Below are positions 35,556 through 47,001 of a DNA stretch of 64,000 nt, piece by piece. The DNA lies in the NCBI GenBank assembly GCA_003248805.1, contig QFQY01000034.1, positions 8,728 to 72,727 of the forward strand, written 5' to 3'. The notes beneath the pieces are model-generated. The model saw nothing but the letters and a program-made list of their open reading frames with translations. It was not told the origin of the DNA and ran no database searches. This DNA comes from Chelatococcus sp. GTDB lineage: Bacteria > Pseudomonadota > Alphaproteobacteria > Rhizobiales > Beijerinckiaceae. The stretch's first letter is position 1; the number at the start of each line of letters is the position of its first letter. The position numbers were made by a program, and so were the translations under genes.

Positions 35556-36734
35556 CTAGGTGACAGCGAACTGTGGCCGGGACAAGAGAGCGGTCGCGCG
35601 CAATCGCGCATCTTGGTCAATGGCGAGCGCCTCGGCCACGTCCGCAGGCGCGGCGACCATCGCCGCCGAGGCGCCGCACACCGTTTCGACGAGCGCGGCG
35701 ATGGCGGGAAACGGGATCCTCCCCGCCAGGAAGGCCGCGACCGCGATCTCGTTGGCGGCGTTGAGGATCGCCGGCTTGGCCCCGCCCTCCTCCATGGCCG
35801 CCCGCGCGAGGCCGAGCGCCGGGAAGCGCCGCAGATCGGGCCGCTCGAACACCAGGGGGGCCGTCGTGGCGAGATCCAGGAAGCGCGTGGGCGGCGCCTG
35901 GAGCCGCCCGTCGACGCCGAGGCAGTGAGCGGCCGCGACGCGCATGTCCGGCAGCGCCAGCCCGGCGCTGACCGAGCCGTCGCGAAACGTCACGAGCCCA
36001 TGGACGATCTGCTGGGGATGGACCAGGACGTCGAGGCGCCCGGGCTCGAGGCCGAAGAGGAAGCTCGCCTCGATCAGTTCGAGCCCCTTGTTCATCATGC
36101 TGGCCGAATCGATCGAGATCTTCGCGCCCATGGCGTAGTTCGGGTGGGCGAGCGCTTCCTCGGGGCGGGCGGCGGCGATGCGCTCGGCGCTCCAGTCCCG
36201 GAACGGACCGCCCGACGCGGTCAGCGTCATCGAATGGACCGCCGAGAGCGGCTCGCCTCCCAGCACCTGGAACAGGGCGTTGTGCTCCGAATCGAGCGGC
36301 AGGATGCGTGCGCCCACGGCCGCGGCGCGCGCCATCACGGCCGCCCCGGCGCAGACGAGGCTTTCCTTGTTGGCGAGCGCGACGATCCGGCCGGGCGTCA
36401 GCGCCGCGAAGGTCGCCTCCAGCCCCGCCGCGCCGGAGATGGCGCTGACGACGATGTCGCTCGGCCTCGCGACGGCATCCAGCACGGCCTCGCGCCCGGC
36501 ACCGCTGGCGATGCCGCTGCCGGCGAGCGCCTCCGCCAGGGCCGGCCCGCCGGCGGGATCCGCGAGCGCGGCAAAGGAGGCGCCGGTCTCGATCGCAACA
36601 CGGGCCAGAGCGGCGGCATCGCGCCCCGCGACGACGGACACGACGCTCAATCGCTCCGGATTTTCCGCGACGACCTCGCGGGTCGAACGGCCAATGGAGC
36701 CGGTGGCCCCGAGAATGGTGACGGAACGATGCAT
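35556..36734 (-). CDS. dxr: 1-deoxy-D-xylulose 5-phosphate reductoisomerase
   Basis: A 392-residue NADPH-dependent enzyme committing carbon to the MEP isoprenoid pathway, which supplies the UppS substrate. Motifs are SVTILGATGSIGRSTREVV (NADPH), ALANKESLVCAGA, LPLDSEHNALFQ, TASGGPFRDW, NYAMGAKISIDSASMMNKGLE and VHPQQIVHGLV. ATG at 36734 is 14 bases after the cdsA stop; the longer frame upstream overlaps cdsA and is not expected to be used. Confidence 0.97.
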   Translation of the reverse strand: MHRSVTILGATGSIGRSTREVVAENPERLSVVSVVAGRDAAALARVAIETGASFAALADPAGGPALAEALAGSGIASGAGREAVLDAVARPSDIVVSAISGAAGLEATFAALTPGRIVALANKESLVCAGAAVMARAAAVGARILPLDSEHNALFQVLGGEPLSAVHSMTLTASGGPFRDWSAERIAAARPEEALAHPNYAMGAKISIDSASMMNKGLELIEASFLFGLEPGRLDVLVHPQQIVHGLVTFRDGSVSAGLALPDMRVAAAHCLGVDGRLQAPPTRFLDLATTAPLVFERPDLRRFPALGLARAAMEEGGAKPAILNAANEIAVAAFLAGRIPFPAIAALVETVCGASAAMVAAPADVAEALAIDQDARLRATALLSRPQFAVT

Positions 36735-36747
36735 GGGAGCGTCAGGA

Positions 36748-37568
36748 TTACGAATGAGCGATGAACAGAACCAGTCCGGCGAACACGAGCACCGCCCAGT
36801 ATCCATCCAGCCGGTCGAGGAAGCCGCCATGGCCGGGGATCAGCGAGCCTGAATCCTTGGCGCCGAACCGGCGCTTCAGCGCGGATTCGAACAGGTCGCC
36901 CGCCTGGCTGGCGACGGAGGCGGCCGCGGAACCCGCGATCGCGAGGCCGGGACCGAAGGCACGGGAGGCCTCGGGCGAAAGAGCCCAGACCGCATAGCCT
37001 CCGATCGAACCGGCCAGCATCCCGCCGATCGCCCCCGACCACGTCTTCTTGGGGCTGACTGCAGGCAGCAGCTTCGGTCCCCCGAAACGGCGGCCGGTGA
37101 AATAGGCCGCGATGTCCGTGAACCAGACCACCGCGAAGCTCCAGAGGACGATCGACAAGCCGAGCTCCGGTTGAGCCCTCAGGGCCGGAACCACGAGAGC
37201 GAAGGCGAGCGCATAGGCGACCCCGCAAAGCTCGAGGCCAAGCCTGCCGCGCAGGAAGGGCGTCGCGACCGCGCCGGCGAGCGCGGCGGCGGCCGAGCCC
37301 CCCGCCAGCGCGGGATCGCTAAGCGGCGACAGCCCGACGGCGAGCCCGGCGGCCGCGACGGCGAACCCGCCCGCGATCGCGTGCTCGCGACCGACCATCG
37401 AGACCCATTCATAGGCGGCGAGCCCGGCGACCGCGATCCAGACCAGGCGGAAGGGCCAGCCGCCCCAGAGCGTCGCCGCTAGTATCGCCGCGGCCATGAC
37501 GAGCGCGGAGACCACCCGCAGCCTGAGTTCGTCCGAGCCGCCTCGGGAAGCGCCGGGGTCGGGAGCCG

Positions 37569-37572
<4 letters not shown>
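36748..37572 (-). CDS. cdsA: Phosphatidate cytidylyltransferase
   Basis: A 274-residue multi-spanning enzyme making CDP-diacylglycerol for all phospholipids. The CDP-transferase signature near the C-terminus reads ALKRRFGAKDSGSLIPGHGG then FLDRLD. About seven hydrophobic helices precede it. Translation most likely starts at GTG 37572, overlapping the uppS stop as GTGA, which gives a short soluble leader before the first helix. Confidence 0.94.
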
Positions 37573-38330
<758 letters not shown>

Positions 38331-38394
38331 CCTTGAGCCTCGTTCGGCCTCGCGCCGGTTGAACATGCGCGGCAGGCCCGCGCGGACCACGCCC

Positions 38395-38955
38395 TCAGAC
38401 CTGCAGGATTTCCTTTTCCTTCGTCGCGAGCGCCTGATCGATCTCGCCGATGTGCTGGTCGGTCGCCTTCTGCACCTGGTCGGACTGGCGCGTGACGTCG
38501 TCCTTGGTCAGGTCGCCGTCCTTCTCGAGCTTCTTCAGCAGGTCCATGCCGTCGCGGCGGACATGCCGGACGGCCACCTTCGCCTCCTCGGCATATTTAT
38601 GGGCGACCTTGACCATCTCCTTGCGGCGCTGCTCGTTCAGCTCGGGGATGCGGATGCGCAGCACCTGCCCTTCCGTCTGCGGGTTGAGGCCGAGATCGGA
38701 TTCGCGGATCGCCTTCTCGACGGCCTGAACCATGCCCCGGTCCCAGACCTGGACGCTGAGCAGCCGCGCCTCCGGGACGCTGACGGTCGCGACCTGATTG
38801 AGCGGCTGGCGTGCGCCATAGGCCTCGACCGTGATCGGATCGAGCACGTTGGCGGAAGCGCGCCCCGTGCGCAGAGAGGCGAGGTCGCCCTTGAAGGATT
38901 GCACCGCGCCCTGCATGCGGCGCTTCACATCGGCGAGATCGAAAGTCTGGGCCAT
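38395..38955 (-). CDS. frr: Ribosome recycling factor
   Basis: A 186-residue factor that splits post-termination ribosomes with EF-G. The protein has the expected length and motifs: LASLRTGRASANVLDPITVEAYG, PLNQVATVSVPEARLL, IRIPELNEQRRKEMVKVAHK and VRHVRRDGMDLLKKLEKDG. ATG at 38955 gives the canonical MAQTFDLADVKRRM start; the upstream ATG at 39039 does not. Confidence 0.97.
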   Translation of the reverse strand: MAQTFDLADVKRRMQGAVQSFKGDLASLRTGRASANVLDPITVEAYGARQPLNQVATVSVPEARLLSVQVWDRGMVQAVEKAIRESDLGLNPQTEGQVLRIRIPELNEQRRKEMVKVAHKYAEEAKVAVRHVRRDGMDLLKKLEKDGDLTKDDVTRQSDQVQKATDQHIGEIDQALATKEKEILQV

Positions 38956-39063
38956 CGTCAATCGAACCTTGAATTCAGCTGGGCCGTGAGCCTTGCGCGA
39001 AACGGGCCGGACCATGGCTGCCGGTCGACGCAGGGTCAAGAATTACATCATAGCGTCGAGGGC

Positions 39064-39771
39064 TCAGGGCGTCACGTAAGTCGCCCGGCCCTCTCCCCGC
39101 AAGACCGCGGCGAGCGCGCCCTGCTCCGCGATCGAAAACACGACGATCGTCAGCCCGGCGTCGCGTGCGAGCGCGAAGGCGGCCGTGTCCATCACCTTGA
39201 GGTCGCGGGTGATCGCTTCGGCATGGGTCAGGCTGTCGTAGCGCGTCGCCGTCGGATCCTTCTTCGGATCGGCGCTGTAGACGCCGTCGACCTGCGTCGC
39301 CTTGAGCAGATGGCTGCAGCCGAGCTCGGCGGCGCGCAGCGCCGCACCCGTATCGGTCGTGAAATAGGGATTGCCGGTTCCGCCGCCGAGCACCACGACC
39401 TTGCCGTTGGTCATGTGGTCGAGCGCGCGCTTGCGCGCATAGCTCTCGCACAGGGACGGCATCGGCACGGCCGACATGGCGCGGGCCGGCGCGCCCGCGC
39501 TTTCGATCGCGTGTTCGAGCGCGAGCGCGTTCATGACCGTGCCGAGCATGCCGATCGAATCGGCGCTGGTCCGGTCGAGGCCCTTGTTCAGCCCCTGCAA
39601 ACCGCGGAAGAAATTGCCGCCGCCGACCACGATGCCGATCTCGACGCCTTCCCGGGACGCGTTCGCGATATCGGCGGCGAGCGCCGTCAGCGTGGCGCCG
39701 TCCAGGCCCGAGCCCGCCGGTCCCGCCAGAGCCTCGCCGGAGAGTTTCACGAGAACGCGCTTGGGTGCCAT
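39064..39771 (-). CDS. pyrH: Uridylate kinase
   Basis: A 235-residue amino-acid-kinase-fold UMP kinase. Motifs: RVLVKLSGEALAG, GIVVGGGNFFRG, DSIGMLGTVMNALALEHAIE, GGGTGNPYFTTDTGAALRAAEL and ADPKKDPTATRYDSLTH. GGAGAGAC lies before the ATG. The tsf terminator separates it from tsf, so pyrH-frr and downstream genes may rely partly on readthrough or on a promoter in the 114-base gap. Confidence 0.97.
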   Translation of the reverse strand: MAPKRVLVKLSGEALAGPAGSGLDGATLTALAADIANASREGVEIGIVVGGGNFFRGLQGLNKGLDRTSADSIGMLGTVMNALALEHAIESAGAPARAMSAVPMPSLCESYARKRALDHMTNGKVVVLGGGTGNPYFTTDTGAALRAAELGCSHLLKATQVDGVYSADPKKDPTATRYDSLTHAEAITRDLKVMDTAAFALARDAGLTIVVFSIAEQGALAAVLRGEGRATYVTP

Positions 39772-39831
39772 CGATCGTCTCTCCGCATCCGACGAGATGC
39801 CACGGCCATTCGCGGCATCAGCTCCATCCCG

Positions 39832-39857
39832 AAAAAAAGGCCGCGACGAGCGCGGCC
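39832..39857 (-). terminator. Rho-independent terminator after tsf
   Basis: On the minus strand GGCCGCG (39857-39851) pairs with CGCGGCC (39845-39839) around a 5-base loop, followed by seven consecutive T residues (A run at 39832-39838). This is the best textbook terminator in the window and starts 29 bases after the tsf stop. Confidence 0.9.
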
Positions 39858-39885
39858 TCCTTCATCTCATCCGAGGCGTGGCTTG

Positions 39886-40809
39886 TCAGCCCGTGGTGCC
39901 ACCGGCGGCAGCGACTTCGGCGGCGAAGTCCTGCTCTTCCTTCTCGATGCCGTCGCCGAGCCCGAAGCGGGCGAAACCGGCGAGCTTGACCGGCGCACCG
40001 ACCTTGCCCTCGGCCTCCTTCAGCACCTGCGCGACCGACTTCGAGCCGTCATGGATATAGGCCTGCTCCAGCAGGCAATATTCCTTGGCGTAGCTCTTCA
40101 AGCCGCTCTCGGTGATCTTCTCGAGCACATGGGCGGGCTTGCCGGCGTTCTTCTCGGCGAGAATGGCCTTCTCGCGCTCCAGGATTTCCGGAGCCACCGA
40201 AGCGAGGTCGAGCGCGACCGGGTTCGTCGCGGCGACATGCATGGCGAGCTGCCGGCCGATGGCGGCGAGCTCGTCGGTCGAGCCGGTCGATTCGAGCGCC
40301 ACGATGACGCCGATCTTGCCGAGCCCGTCGGCGACCGCGCCATGGACATAGGAGCCGACCACGCCGGCCGAGACCTTCAGCGCGGCGACGCGGCGCAGCG
40401 TCATGTTCTCGCCGATCGTGGCGATGGCGTTGGCGATCGCCTCCTGCACGGTGCCGCCGCCCGGATAGTGATGGGCGAGCACGGCCTCGACGTCGCCGCC
40501 CTTCTCGAGGGTGACGTTCGCGACCGAACGGGCCAGCGCCTGGAATTCGAGGTTGCGCGCGACGAAGTCGGTCTCGGAGTTGACCTCGACGACCACGCCG
40601 GCCGTCCCGGAGACAGCGACGGCAACGAGGCCCTCGGCGGCGACGCGGCCGGCCTTCTTGGCGGCCTTGGCGAGTCCCTTGGTGCGCAGCCAGTCGATGG
40701 CGGCCTCGATATTGCCGTCCGTCGCCGCGAGCGCGGTCTTGCAGTCCATCATGCCCGCGCCGGTCTTGTCGCGGAGTTCCTTCACCATGCCGGCGGTGAT
40801 CGCTGCCAT
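39886..40809 (-). CDS. tsf: Elongation factor Ts
   Basis: A 307-residue nucleotide exchange factor for EF-Tu. The N-terminal UBA-like module (ITAGMVKELRDKTGAGMMDC, then KTALAATDGNIEAAIDWLR) and the EF-Tu contact ETDFVARN (in VEVNSETDFVARNLEF) are clear, followed by two core subdomains and the coiled-coil region. ATG at 40809 fits the family N-terminus. It follows rpsB, as in most bacteria, with a hairpin between them. Confidence 0.97.
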   Translation of the reverse strand: MAAITAGMVKELRDKTGAGMMDCKTALAATDGNIEAAIDWLRTKGLAKAAKKAGRVAAEGLVAVAVSGTAGVVVEVNSETDFVARNLEFQALARSVANVTLEKGGDVEAVLAHHYPGGGTVQEAIANAIATIGENMTLRRVAALKVSAGVVGSYVHGAVADGLGKIGVIVALESTGSTDELAAIGRQLAMHVAATNPVALDLASVAPEILEREKAILAEKNAGKPAHVLEKITESGLKSYAKEYCLLEQAYIHDGSKSVAQVLKEAEGKVGAPVKLAGFARFGLGDGIEKEEQDFAAEVAAAGGTTG

Positions 40810-40950
40810 CGTCGTTGTCCTTACTGTTGCGCGGGCCACGCCGGGGCGGCTCCGCGAGATCGGTGCGGGAGCTTCAGGCTCGAAGGCCGGCGCCAGCGCC
40901 ATGCCTGGGAGCGCCCGCGCCGGTCCCGCGCCGCTGATTGAAGAGAACTT

Positions 40951-40975
40951 CGCGACGCGCCGATGACGCGTCGCG
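40951..40975 (-). terminator. Intercistronic rpsB-tsf hairpin
   Basis: A perfect 9-base-pair stem (CGCGACGCG at 40951-40959 with CGCGTCGCG at 40967-40975) and 7-base loop, nine bases past the rpsB stop on the minus strand. The following AAGTTCTCTTC is only weakly T-rich, so partial termination or transcript processing between rpsB and tsf is as likely as full termination. Confidence 0.45.
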
Positions 40976-40983
40976 CGCCGGGA

Positions 40984-41906
<923 letters not shown>

Positions 41907-41936
41907 GGTGTTCTTAATCCTTCCGGTTGAGCCTCT

Positions 41937-42005
41937 GGGGAGCGAATGAAGCGGCCATAGGCTGACCGATCACCGGAACGCCTCGGTGTCGAGGTGATGC
42001 TCCCC
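41937..42005 (-). promoter_or_regulatory. Candidate structured leader of rpsB
   Basis: Within the rpsB 5' region, GGGGAGC (41937-41943) is complementary to GCTCCCC (41999-42005). Nested inside are ATCACC/GGTGAT (41969-41974 with 41993-41998) and a competing CCTCG-GTGT-CGAGG hairpin (41981-41994). The two inner pairings are mutually exclusive, as in regulatory leaders. S2 autoregulation through its leader is known in other bacteria; whether this is one is inference. Confidence 0.35.
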
Positions 42006-42205
42006 ATGTGGAATGAGCCGCGCCATACACGGGAGAGCGGCCGAATGCAAGACATGCCGCGCCGTTGCCTGCCGGTCCCGCTCGGCGCCGCCGCCGTGAA
42101 GCGTCCGGCGGCCCTGCCCTTTCCGGACCGCGACGGAGGCTTCGCGCCTTGCCTTCGGACTTCGCACGAAGCAGGACAGAGAACAGGTTGGTGGCGGGCT
42201 GTCGC

Positions 42206-43375
42206 GTGATTCTGGACCTGAGAACGATCTTCGTCACCGGGGCGGCAACCTGCTTCATCCTCGGCGCGATGCAACTCATGGCGTTCGCGACCGGGCGGTT
42301 CACCTGCTGGCCGGGCTGGTGGGGCCTGAGCACCCTGTTCATCGGCGCGGGACTTCTCGCTGCATCGCTGCGCGACATCATACCCGACACGCTGTCCATC
42401 GAGCTCGGCAACAGTCTGGTCGTGGGAGGGAGCCTGCTGCTGGTCGTCGGCGTCCGGGCGTTCGCCGGCAAGGAGCCCTATTGGCAGAGCGTCGTGATCG
42501 GCGTCGCCTTCACATGGATCATGCTTTCGCTCTGGCCTGGCGCGGCCGGGTTCAACACCCGGGTCGTCGTCATGGCCCTGATTCTGGCGGGTTGCGACCT
42601 CGCGATGGTGCGGGAAGCCTTCGATCTCGCGCGGCGCCAGAAACTCCGTTCGGCCTGGATACTCGCTGGATTGTTCCTTCCGACAGCGATCCTGTTCCTC
42701 GGACGGACCGGGGTCGCCTTGAGCTGGGGCGTCGGCACGACGCTGTTTCCTGTGGATGCGGGCGTGCATGGCTGGCTTGCGGCCATCGGGGTCAGCTTCA
42801 TGGTGCTGCGCGGCAACGCGCTGCTTCTGATGGCCATCGAGAGAAGCAATGTCATGCTCGCCGCCCTCGCCCGGCGTGACCCGCTGACGGGGGCCATGAA
42901 TCGCAGCGGCCTCGAACAATGGCTGGCGCAGATGGCCGCGGGCTCTCGCCACCCGGCCCTGCGGGTTTCCCTGCTCCTCATCGACATCGATCACTTCAAG
43001 ACGCTCAACGACACGCTCGGCCACGCCGCCGGCGACGAGGTCCTGCGCCTGCTGACCGAGACCGTGCACAGCCAGATTCGCAGCACCGACAGCCTGGCGC
43101 GACAGGGCGGCGACGAGTTCGCGGTCGTTCTGCCGTCCGTCGGCGTCCGCGAGGCCGTCCGCGTCGCCGAGCGGATACGACAGGCCTTCCGCCAGGCGCT
43201 GGCCGACCGCCACGACATCGCGCCGCAGCCGACGCTCAGCATCGGCATCGCCGAGGGAGACGTCTCGACACAGCCGCTCGACGAACTGATGAGCCAGGCG
43301 GACGAGGCGCTCTATCGCTCCAAGCGGCTGGGGCGCGACCGCGTCCAGGCTCAGCTCTCGAGCGTCGACGCCTGA
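42206..43375 (+). CDS. Membrane-bound diguanylate cyclase (GGDEF domain)
   Basis: About 389 residues. Six or seven hydrophobic segments occupy residues 5-215, with no recognised sensor domain, followed by a GGDEF domain beginning at RRDPLTGAMNRSGLEQWLA. The catalytic loop is canonical GGDEF (ARQGGDEFAVVLPS) and RSTD five residues upstream fits the RxxD inhibitory site; LLIDIDHFKTLNDTLGHAAG gives the metal site. No EAL domain follows. The start is uncertain: GTG at 42206 has GGTGGCGGG upstream, GTG 42191 is an alternative, and an ATG at 42065 would add an arginine-rich leader. It diverges from rpsB and converges on dnaE. Confidence 0.88.
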   Translation: MILDLRTIFVTGAATCFILGAMQLMAFATGRFTCWPGWWGLSTLFIGAGLLAASLRDIIPDTLSIELGNSLVVGGSLLLVVGVRAFAGKEPYWQSVVIGVAFTWIMLSLWPGAAGFNTRVVVMALILAGCDLAMVREAFDLARRQKLRSAWILAGLFLPTAILFLGRTGVALSWGVGTTLFPVDAGVHGWLAAIGVSFMVLRGNALLLMAIERSNVMLAALARRDPLTGAMNRSGLEQWLAQMAAGSRHPALRVSLLLIDIDHFKTLNDTLGHAAGDEVLRLLTETVHSQIRSTDSLARQGGDEFAVVLPSVGVREAVRVAERIRQAFRQALADRHDIAPQPTLSIGIAEGDVSTQPLDELMSQADEALYRSKRLGRDRVQAQLSSVDA

Positions 43376-43388
43376 GCGAGATCGGGCC

Positions 43389-46300
43389 TCAGCGCAATTC
43401 GACGCTGACCACGCCCGGCGCGGCGCGCACCGCATTGGCGATCTGCTGCGTCACCGGGTACTTGCCCGGCAGCTCGATCTCGACCTCCTGGGCGCCGTCG
43501 TTCAGGATCATGATGACCGCGACCTTGCCGTCGGTCCGCGACGCCTCGCCGCGCGGCCGGATGCGCTCGGCGATCGACGCCAGCGCGCGATCGTCGCGCA
43601 GATAGATCAGCAGGTCCTGCCGCTGGCTCTTCGCGAGATCGTCGAGCACCTCGACATCCTCGATGCGCGGGCGCACATCCTCGCCGTCGAGCACGGCCGA
43701 CAGCCTGAGCACGAGCGCCCTGCCCGGCTCCAGGAAGTCGCGGAACTTCTGCAGGCCCTCCGAGAAGAGCACCGCCTCGAACTGCCCGCTCGGATCGGAC
43801 AGGTTGACGATGCCCATCTTGTTGCCGGACTTGGTCCGCCGCTCCGACTTGTCGATCACGGAGACGGCGACCTTCGCCACTCCCGTGCCGTTGGCGCGCA
43901 CGGTCTGCGCGAAATCGGCGAAGCGCTGTACGCGCAGCCGCTTGAGGACATGCTCGTATTCGTCGAGCGGGTGTCCCGACAGGAAGAAGCCGACCGCCTC
44001 GTGCTCCCGCTTCAGCCGCTCGGCCGCGGCCCAGGGCTCGACCGGCGGAATCCGGAACGCCTCCTGGATCATGCCGCCGCCGAAGATATCCGCCTGGCCG
44101 GCCGCAGCCTCGTCGCGCGTGCGGTTCGACAAGGCCAGCATGCCGTCGATCGCCGCCATGGCGCGCGCCCGGTCCGGCTCGAGCGCGTCGAGCGCGCCGG
44201 CGGCGATCAATGCCTCCAGCGTGCGGCGGTTGACCAGCTTGGTGTCGATGCGCCGCGCGAGATCGGCCAGATCACGGAACGGACCGCCGGCCTCTCGCGC
44301 CGCGACGACGGATTCGACCGCCGCGCGGCCCACGCCCTTGATCGCGCCGAGCGCGTAGTAGATCACCCCGTCGGCGACGTCGAACTCTACGCCCGAGCGG
44401 TTGATCGCCGGCGGCTCGACCTTGATCTTGAGCCGCTCGGCGTCGCGGCGGAATTCGTTGAGCTTGTCGGTGTTGCCCATGTCGAGCGTCATCGACGCCG
44501 CCAGGAACTCCACCGGGTAGTTGGCCTTGAGATAGGCCGTCTGGAAGGAGACGACCGCATAGGCGGCGGCATGGCTCTTGTTGAAGCCGTAGTCGGCGAA
44601 CTTCGCCAGCAGGTCGAAGATCTCGGAGGCCGTTTCCTTCTTGATGGAATTGTCGATGGCGCCCCGCACGAAACGGTCGCGCTGAGCGTCCATCTCCGCC
44701 TTGATCTTCTTGCCCATGGCGCGACGCAGCAGGTCCGCCTCGCCGAGCGAGTAGCCGGACAGCGCCTGCGCGACCTGCATCACCTGCTCCTGGTAGACGA
44801 TGATGCCGTGCGTCTCGCGCAGATACGGCTCCATGCCGGGATGCAGATAGGTCGGCTCCTCCAGCCCCAGCTTTCTGCGGCAATAGGTCGGGATGTTGTC
44901 CATCGGGCCGGGGCGATACAGCGCGACGAGCGCGATCAGGTCCTCGATCCGGTCGGCCTTCATCTCCACCAGCGCCTTGCGCATGCCCGCGCTTTCGACC
45001 TGGAACACCCCGACCGTCTCGCCGCGCGCCAGCATGGCGTAGGTCGTCGGATCGTCGAAGGGCAGCTTGGCCAGGTCGACCTGGATTCCGCGCTGGCCGA
45101 TGAGCTTCACCGCCGTCGTCAGCGTCGTCAGCGTCTTGAGGCCGAGGAAGTCGAACTTCACCAGGCCCGCCTGCTCGACCCACTTCATGTTGAACTGGGT
45201 GACGCGCATGCCGGTACGCGGATCGACCGAAAGCGCGACGAGCTGCTCCAGCGGCCGGTCGCCGATGACGACACCGGCGGCATGGGTCGAGGCGTGGCGG
45301 TGCAGCCCCTCGAGCTTCTGGCCGATCTCCAGCAGCTTGGCGACGACGGGCTCCTCCGCCGCGGCCGCCTGCAGCTTCGGCTCGCCCTCGATCGCGTCCT
45401 TCAGCGAGATCGGCTTGGCCGGGTTCTGCGGCACCAGCTTGGTCAGCCGGTCGACCTGGCCATAGGGCATTTCCAGCACGCGGCCGACGTCGCGCAGCAC
45501 GCCGCGCGCCAGCAGCGTGCCGAAAGTGATGATCTGGGCGACGCGCTGCTCGCCGTAATGGTGCTTGACGTAGTCGATCACCTCTTCGCGCCGGTTCTGG
45601 CAGAAGTCGATGTCGAAGTCCGGCATCGAGACGCGATCCGGGTTGAGGAAGCGCTCGAACAGGAGGCCGAAGCGCAGCGGATCGACGTCCGTGATCGTCA
45701 GCGCGTAGGCGACGAGCGAGCCAGCGCCCGAACCGCGGCCCGGACCGACCGGAATGTCGTGGGCCTTCGCCCATTTGATGAAGTCCGAGACGATCAGGAA
45801 GTAGCCCGGGAACTTCATCCGGGTGATGATCGAGAGTTCGAAATCGAGCCGCTTCTCGTAGTCCTCGACCGTGAAGCCCGAGGCAGGACCATGCTTCTCG
45901 AGCCGCGCGGCGAGGCCCGCCCGCGCCTGGACGTCGAGTTCCTCCGCCTCGTCGCGGCCTTCCTCGCCGAAGCGCGGCAGGATCGGCTTGCGCGTCGAGA
46001 CGCGCCAATGGCAGCGCATCGCGATCTCGACGCTGTTCTCCAGAGCCTCGGGGAGGTCGGCGAAGCGCTTCTTCATCTCAGCGCGGCTGGCGAAATAATG
46101 CTCCGGCGTCACGCGCCGGCGTTCGCCGTCCGACAGCAGCCGGCCCTCGGCGACGGCGAGCAGCGCGTCATGGGCGTCGAAATCGGCCGGCTTCGCGAAA
46201 AAGGGCTCGTTCGTCGCGACGATGGGCAGGTCGGCATCGTAGGCGAGCCGCAGCAGATGCGCCTCGACCACCGCCTCGTCCTCGCGGCCATGGCGCTGGA

Positions 46301-46868
46301 TCTCGACATAGAGCCTGTCGCCGAAGATGCGCGAGAGCGTGGCCAGACGCGCCTGCGCCTGGGGCAGATGGCCGCTGCGCAAGGCCGTGTCGAGCGGCCC
46401 GTCGCGCCCGCCCGTCAGCGCGATCAGCCCCTCGTGATGCGCCGAGAGCCGCTCCATCGTGGTCGTCGGCTGGCCCGAACCGCCGCATGCCAGCGCCGCG
46501 TCGGAGACCAGCTTCATCAGGTTGCCATAGCCCCCCTCGTTCATCGCGAGGACGACGATATGGGGAGCCCGCGCGGCCTGGATCGGCTTGCGCCCGCCCT
46601 CGCCCTCGTCGGCGAACTCGACGGAAAGCTGCACGCCGACGATCGGTTGCAGGCCCGAGCCGGCGAGCTTCTCCGAAAATTCGAGGGCGCCGAACAGATT
46701 GTCGGCGTCGGTCAGCGCCAGCGCCGGCTGCCCGTCCGCAGCCGCGAGCTTGGCGAGCGTCGAGACCGTCATGGCCCCCTCGAGCAGGGAATAGCTCGAA
46801 TGCACATGGAGATGGACGAAGCCGATACCGGAGATGATCCGTGCTTCCTCGGCTGTACGCCCCGTCAT
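43389..46868 (-). CDS. dnaE: DNA polymerase III subunit alpha
   Basis: A 1159-residue replicative C-family polymerase. Order: N-terminal PHP domain (FVHLHVHSSYSLLEGA), polymerase palm with GPGRGSGAGSLVAYAL and the catalytic aspartates in MPDFDIDFCQNRREEVIDY, fingers (ALYRPGPMDNIPTYCRRK, HGIIVYQEQVMQVAQ), tandem helix-hairpin-helix (ALGAIKGVGRAAVESVV), OB fold (KMGIVNLSDPSGQFEAVLF) and a C-terminal tau-binding region. This is DnaE1 and not the error-prone DnaE2, judging by length, the complete domain set and chromosomal context. GGAG lies about seven bases upstream of the ATG. Confidence 0.97.
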   Translation of the reverse strand: MTGRTAEEARIISGIGFVHLHVHSSYSLLEGAMTVSTLAKLAAADGQPALALTDADNLFGALEFSEKLAGSGLQPIVGVQLSVEFADEGEGGRKPIQAARAPHIVVLAMNEGGYGNLMKLVSDAALACGGSGQPTTTMERLSAHHEGLIALTGGRDGPLDTALRSGHLPQAQARLATLSRIFGDRLYVEIQRHGREDEAVVEAHLLRLAYDADLPIVATNEPFFAKPADFDAHDALLAVAEGRLLSDGERRRVTPEHYFASRAEMKKRFADLPEALENSVEIAMRCHWRVSTRKPILPRFGEEGRDEAEELDVQARAGLAARLEKHGPASGFTVEDYEKRLDFELSIITRMKFPGYFLIVSDFIKWAKAHDIPVGPGRGSGAGSLVAYALTITDVDPLRFGLLFERFLNPDRVSMPDFDIDFCQNRREEVIDYVKHHYGEQRVAQIITFGTLLARGVLRDVGRVLEMPYGQVDRLTKLVPQNPAKPISLKDAIEGEPKLQAAAAEEPVVAKLLEIGQKLEGLHRHASTHAAGVVIGDRPLEQLVALSVDPRTGMRVTQFNMKWVEQAGLVKFDFLGLKTLTTLTTAVKLIGQRGIQVDLAKLPFDDPTTYAMLARGETVGVFQVESAGMRKALVEMKADRIEDLIALVALYRPGPMDNIPTYCRRKLGLEEPTYLHPGMEPYLRETHGIIVYQEQVMQVAQALSGYSLGEADLLRRAMGKKIKAEMDAQRDRFVRGAIDNSIKKETASEIFDLLAKFADYGFNKSHAAAYAVVSFQTAYLKANYPVEFLAASMTLDMGNTDKLNEFRRDAERLKIKVEPPAINRSGVEFDVADGVIYYALGAIKGVGRAAVESVVAAREAGGPFRDLADLARRIDTKLVNRRTLEALIAAGALDALEPDRARAMAAIDGMLALSNRTRDEAAAGQADIFGGGMIQEAFRIPPVEPWAAAERLKREHEAVGFFLSGHPLDEYEHVLKRLRVQRFADFAQTVRANGTGVAKVAVSVIDKSERRTKSGNKMGIVNLSDPSGQFEAVLFSEGLQKFRDFLEPGRALVLRLSAVLDGEDVRPRIEDVEVLDDLAKSQRQDLLIYLRDDRALASIAERIRPRGEASRTDGKVAVIMILNDGAQEVEIELPGKYPVTQQIANAVRAAPGVVSVELR

Positions 46869-47001
46869 TCCTCGCTCCCGCCGTCGCGCTTCCCGCCGCC
46901 GCTTCCGGCGACTCGCCTCGCCGCCGAAGGCATTTGAAGCCTTCCGTCAGCCCGCGTCGATAGCACCCTCGGCGAGGCTGTGGATCGCCCGCGAGCGGGT
47001 G

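Noticed and set aside
43950..46937. A 995-codon open frame on the plus strand opposite dnaE.
   Set aside because: Same kind of codon-bias shadow; dnaE on the other strand carries all polymerase motifs.
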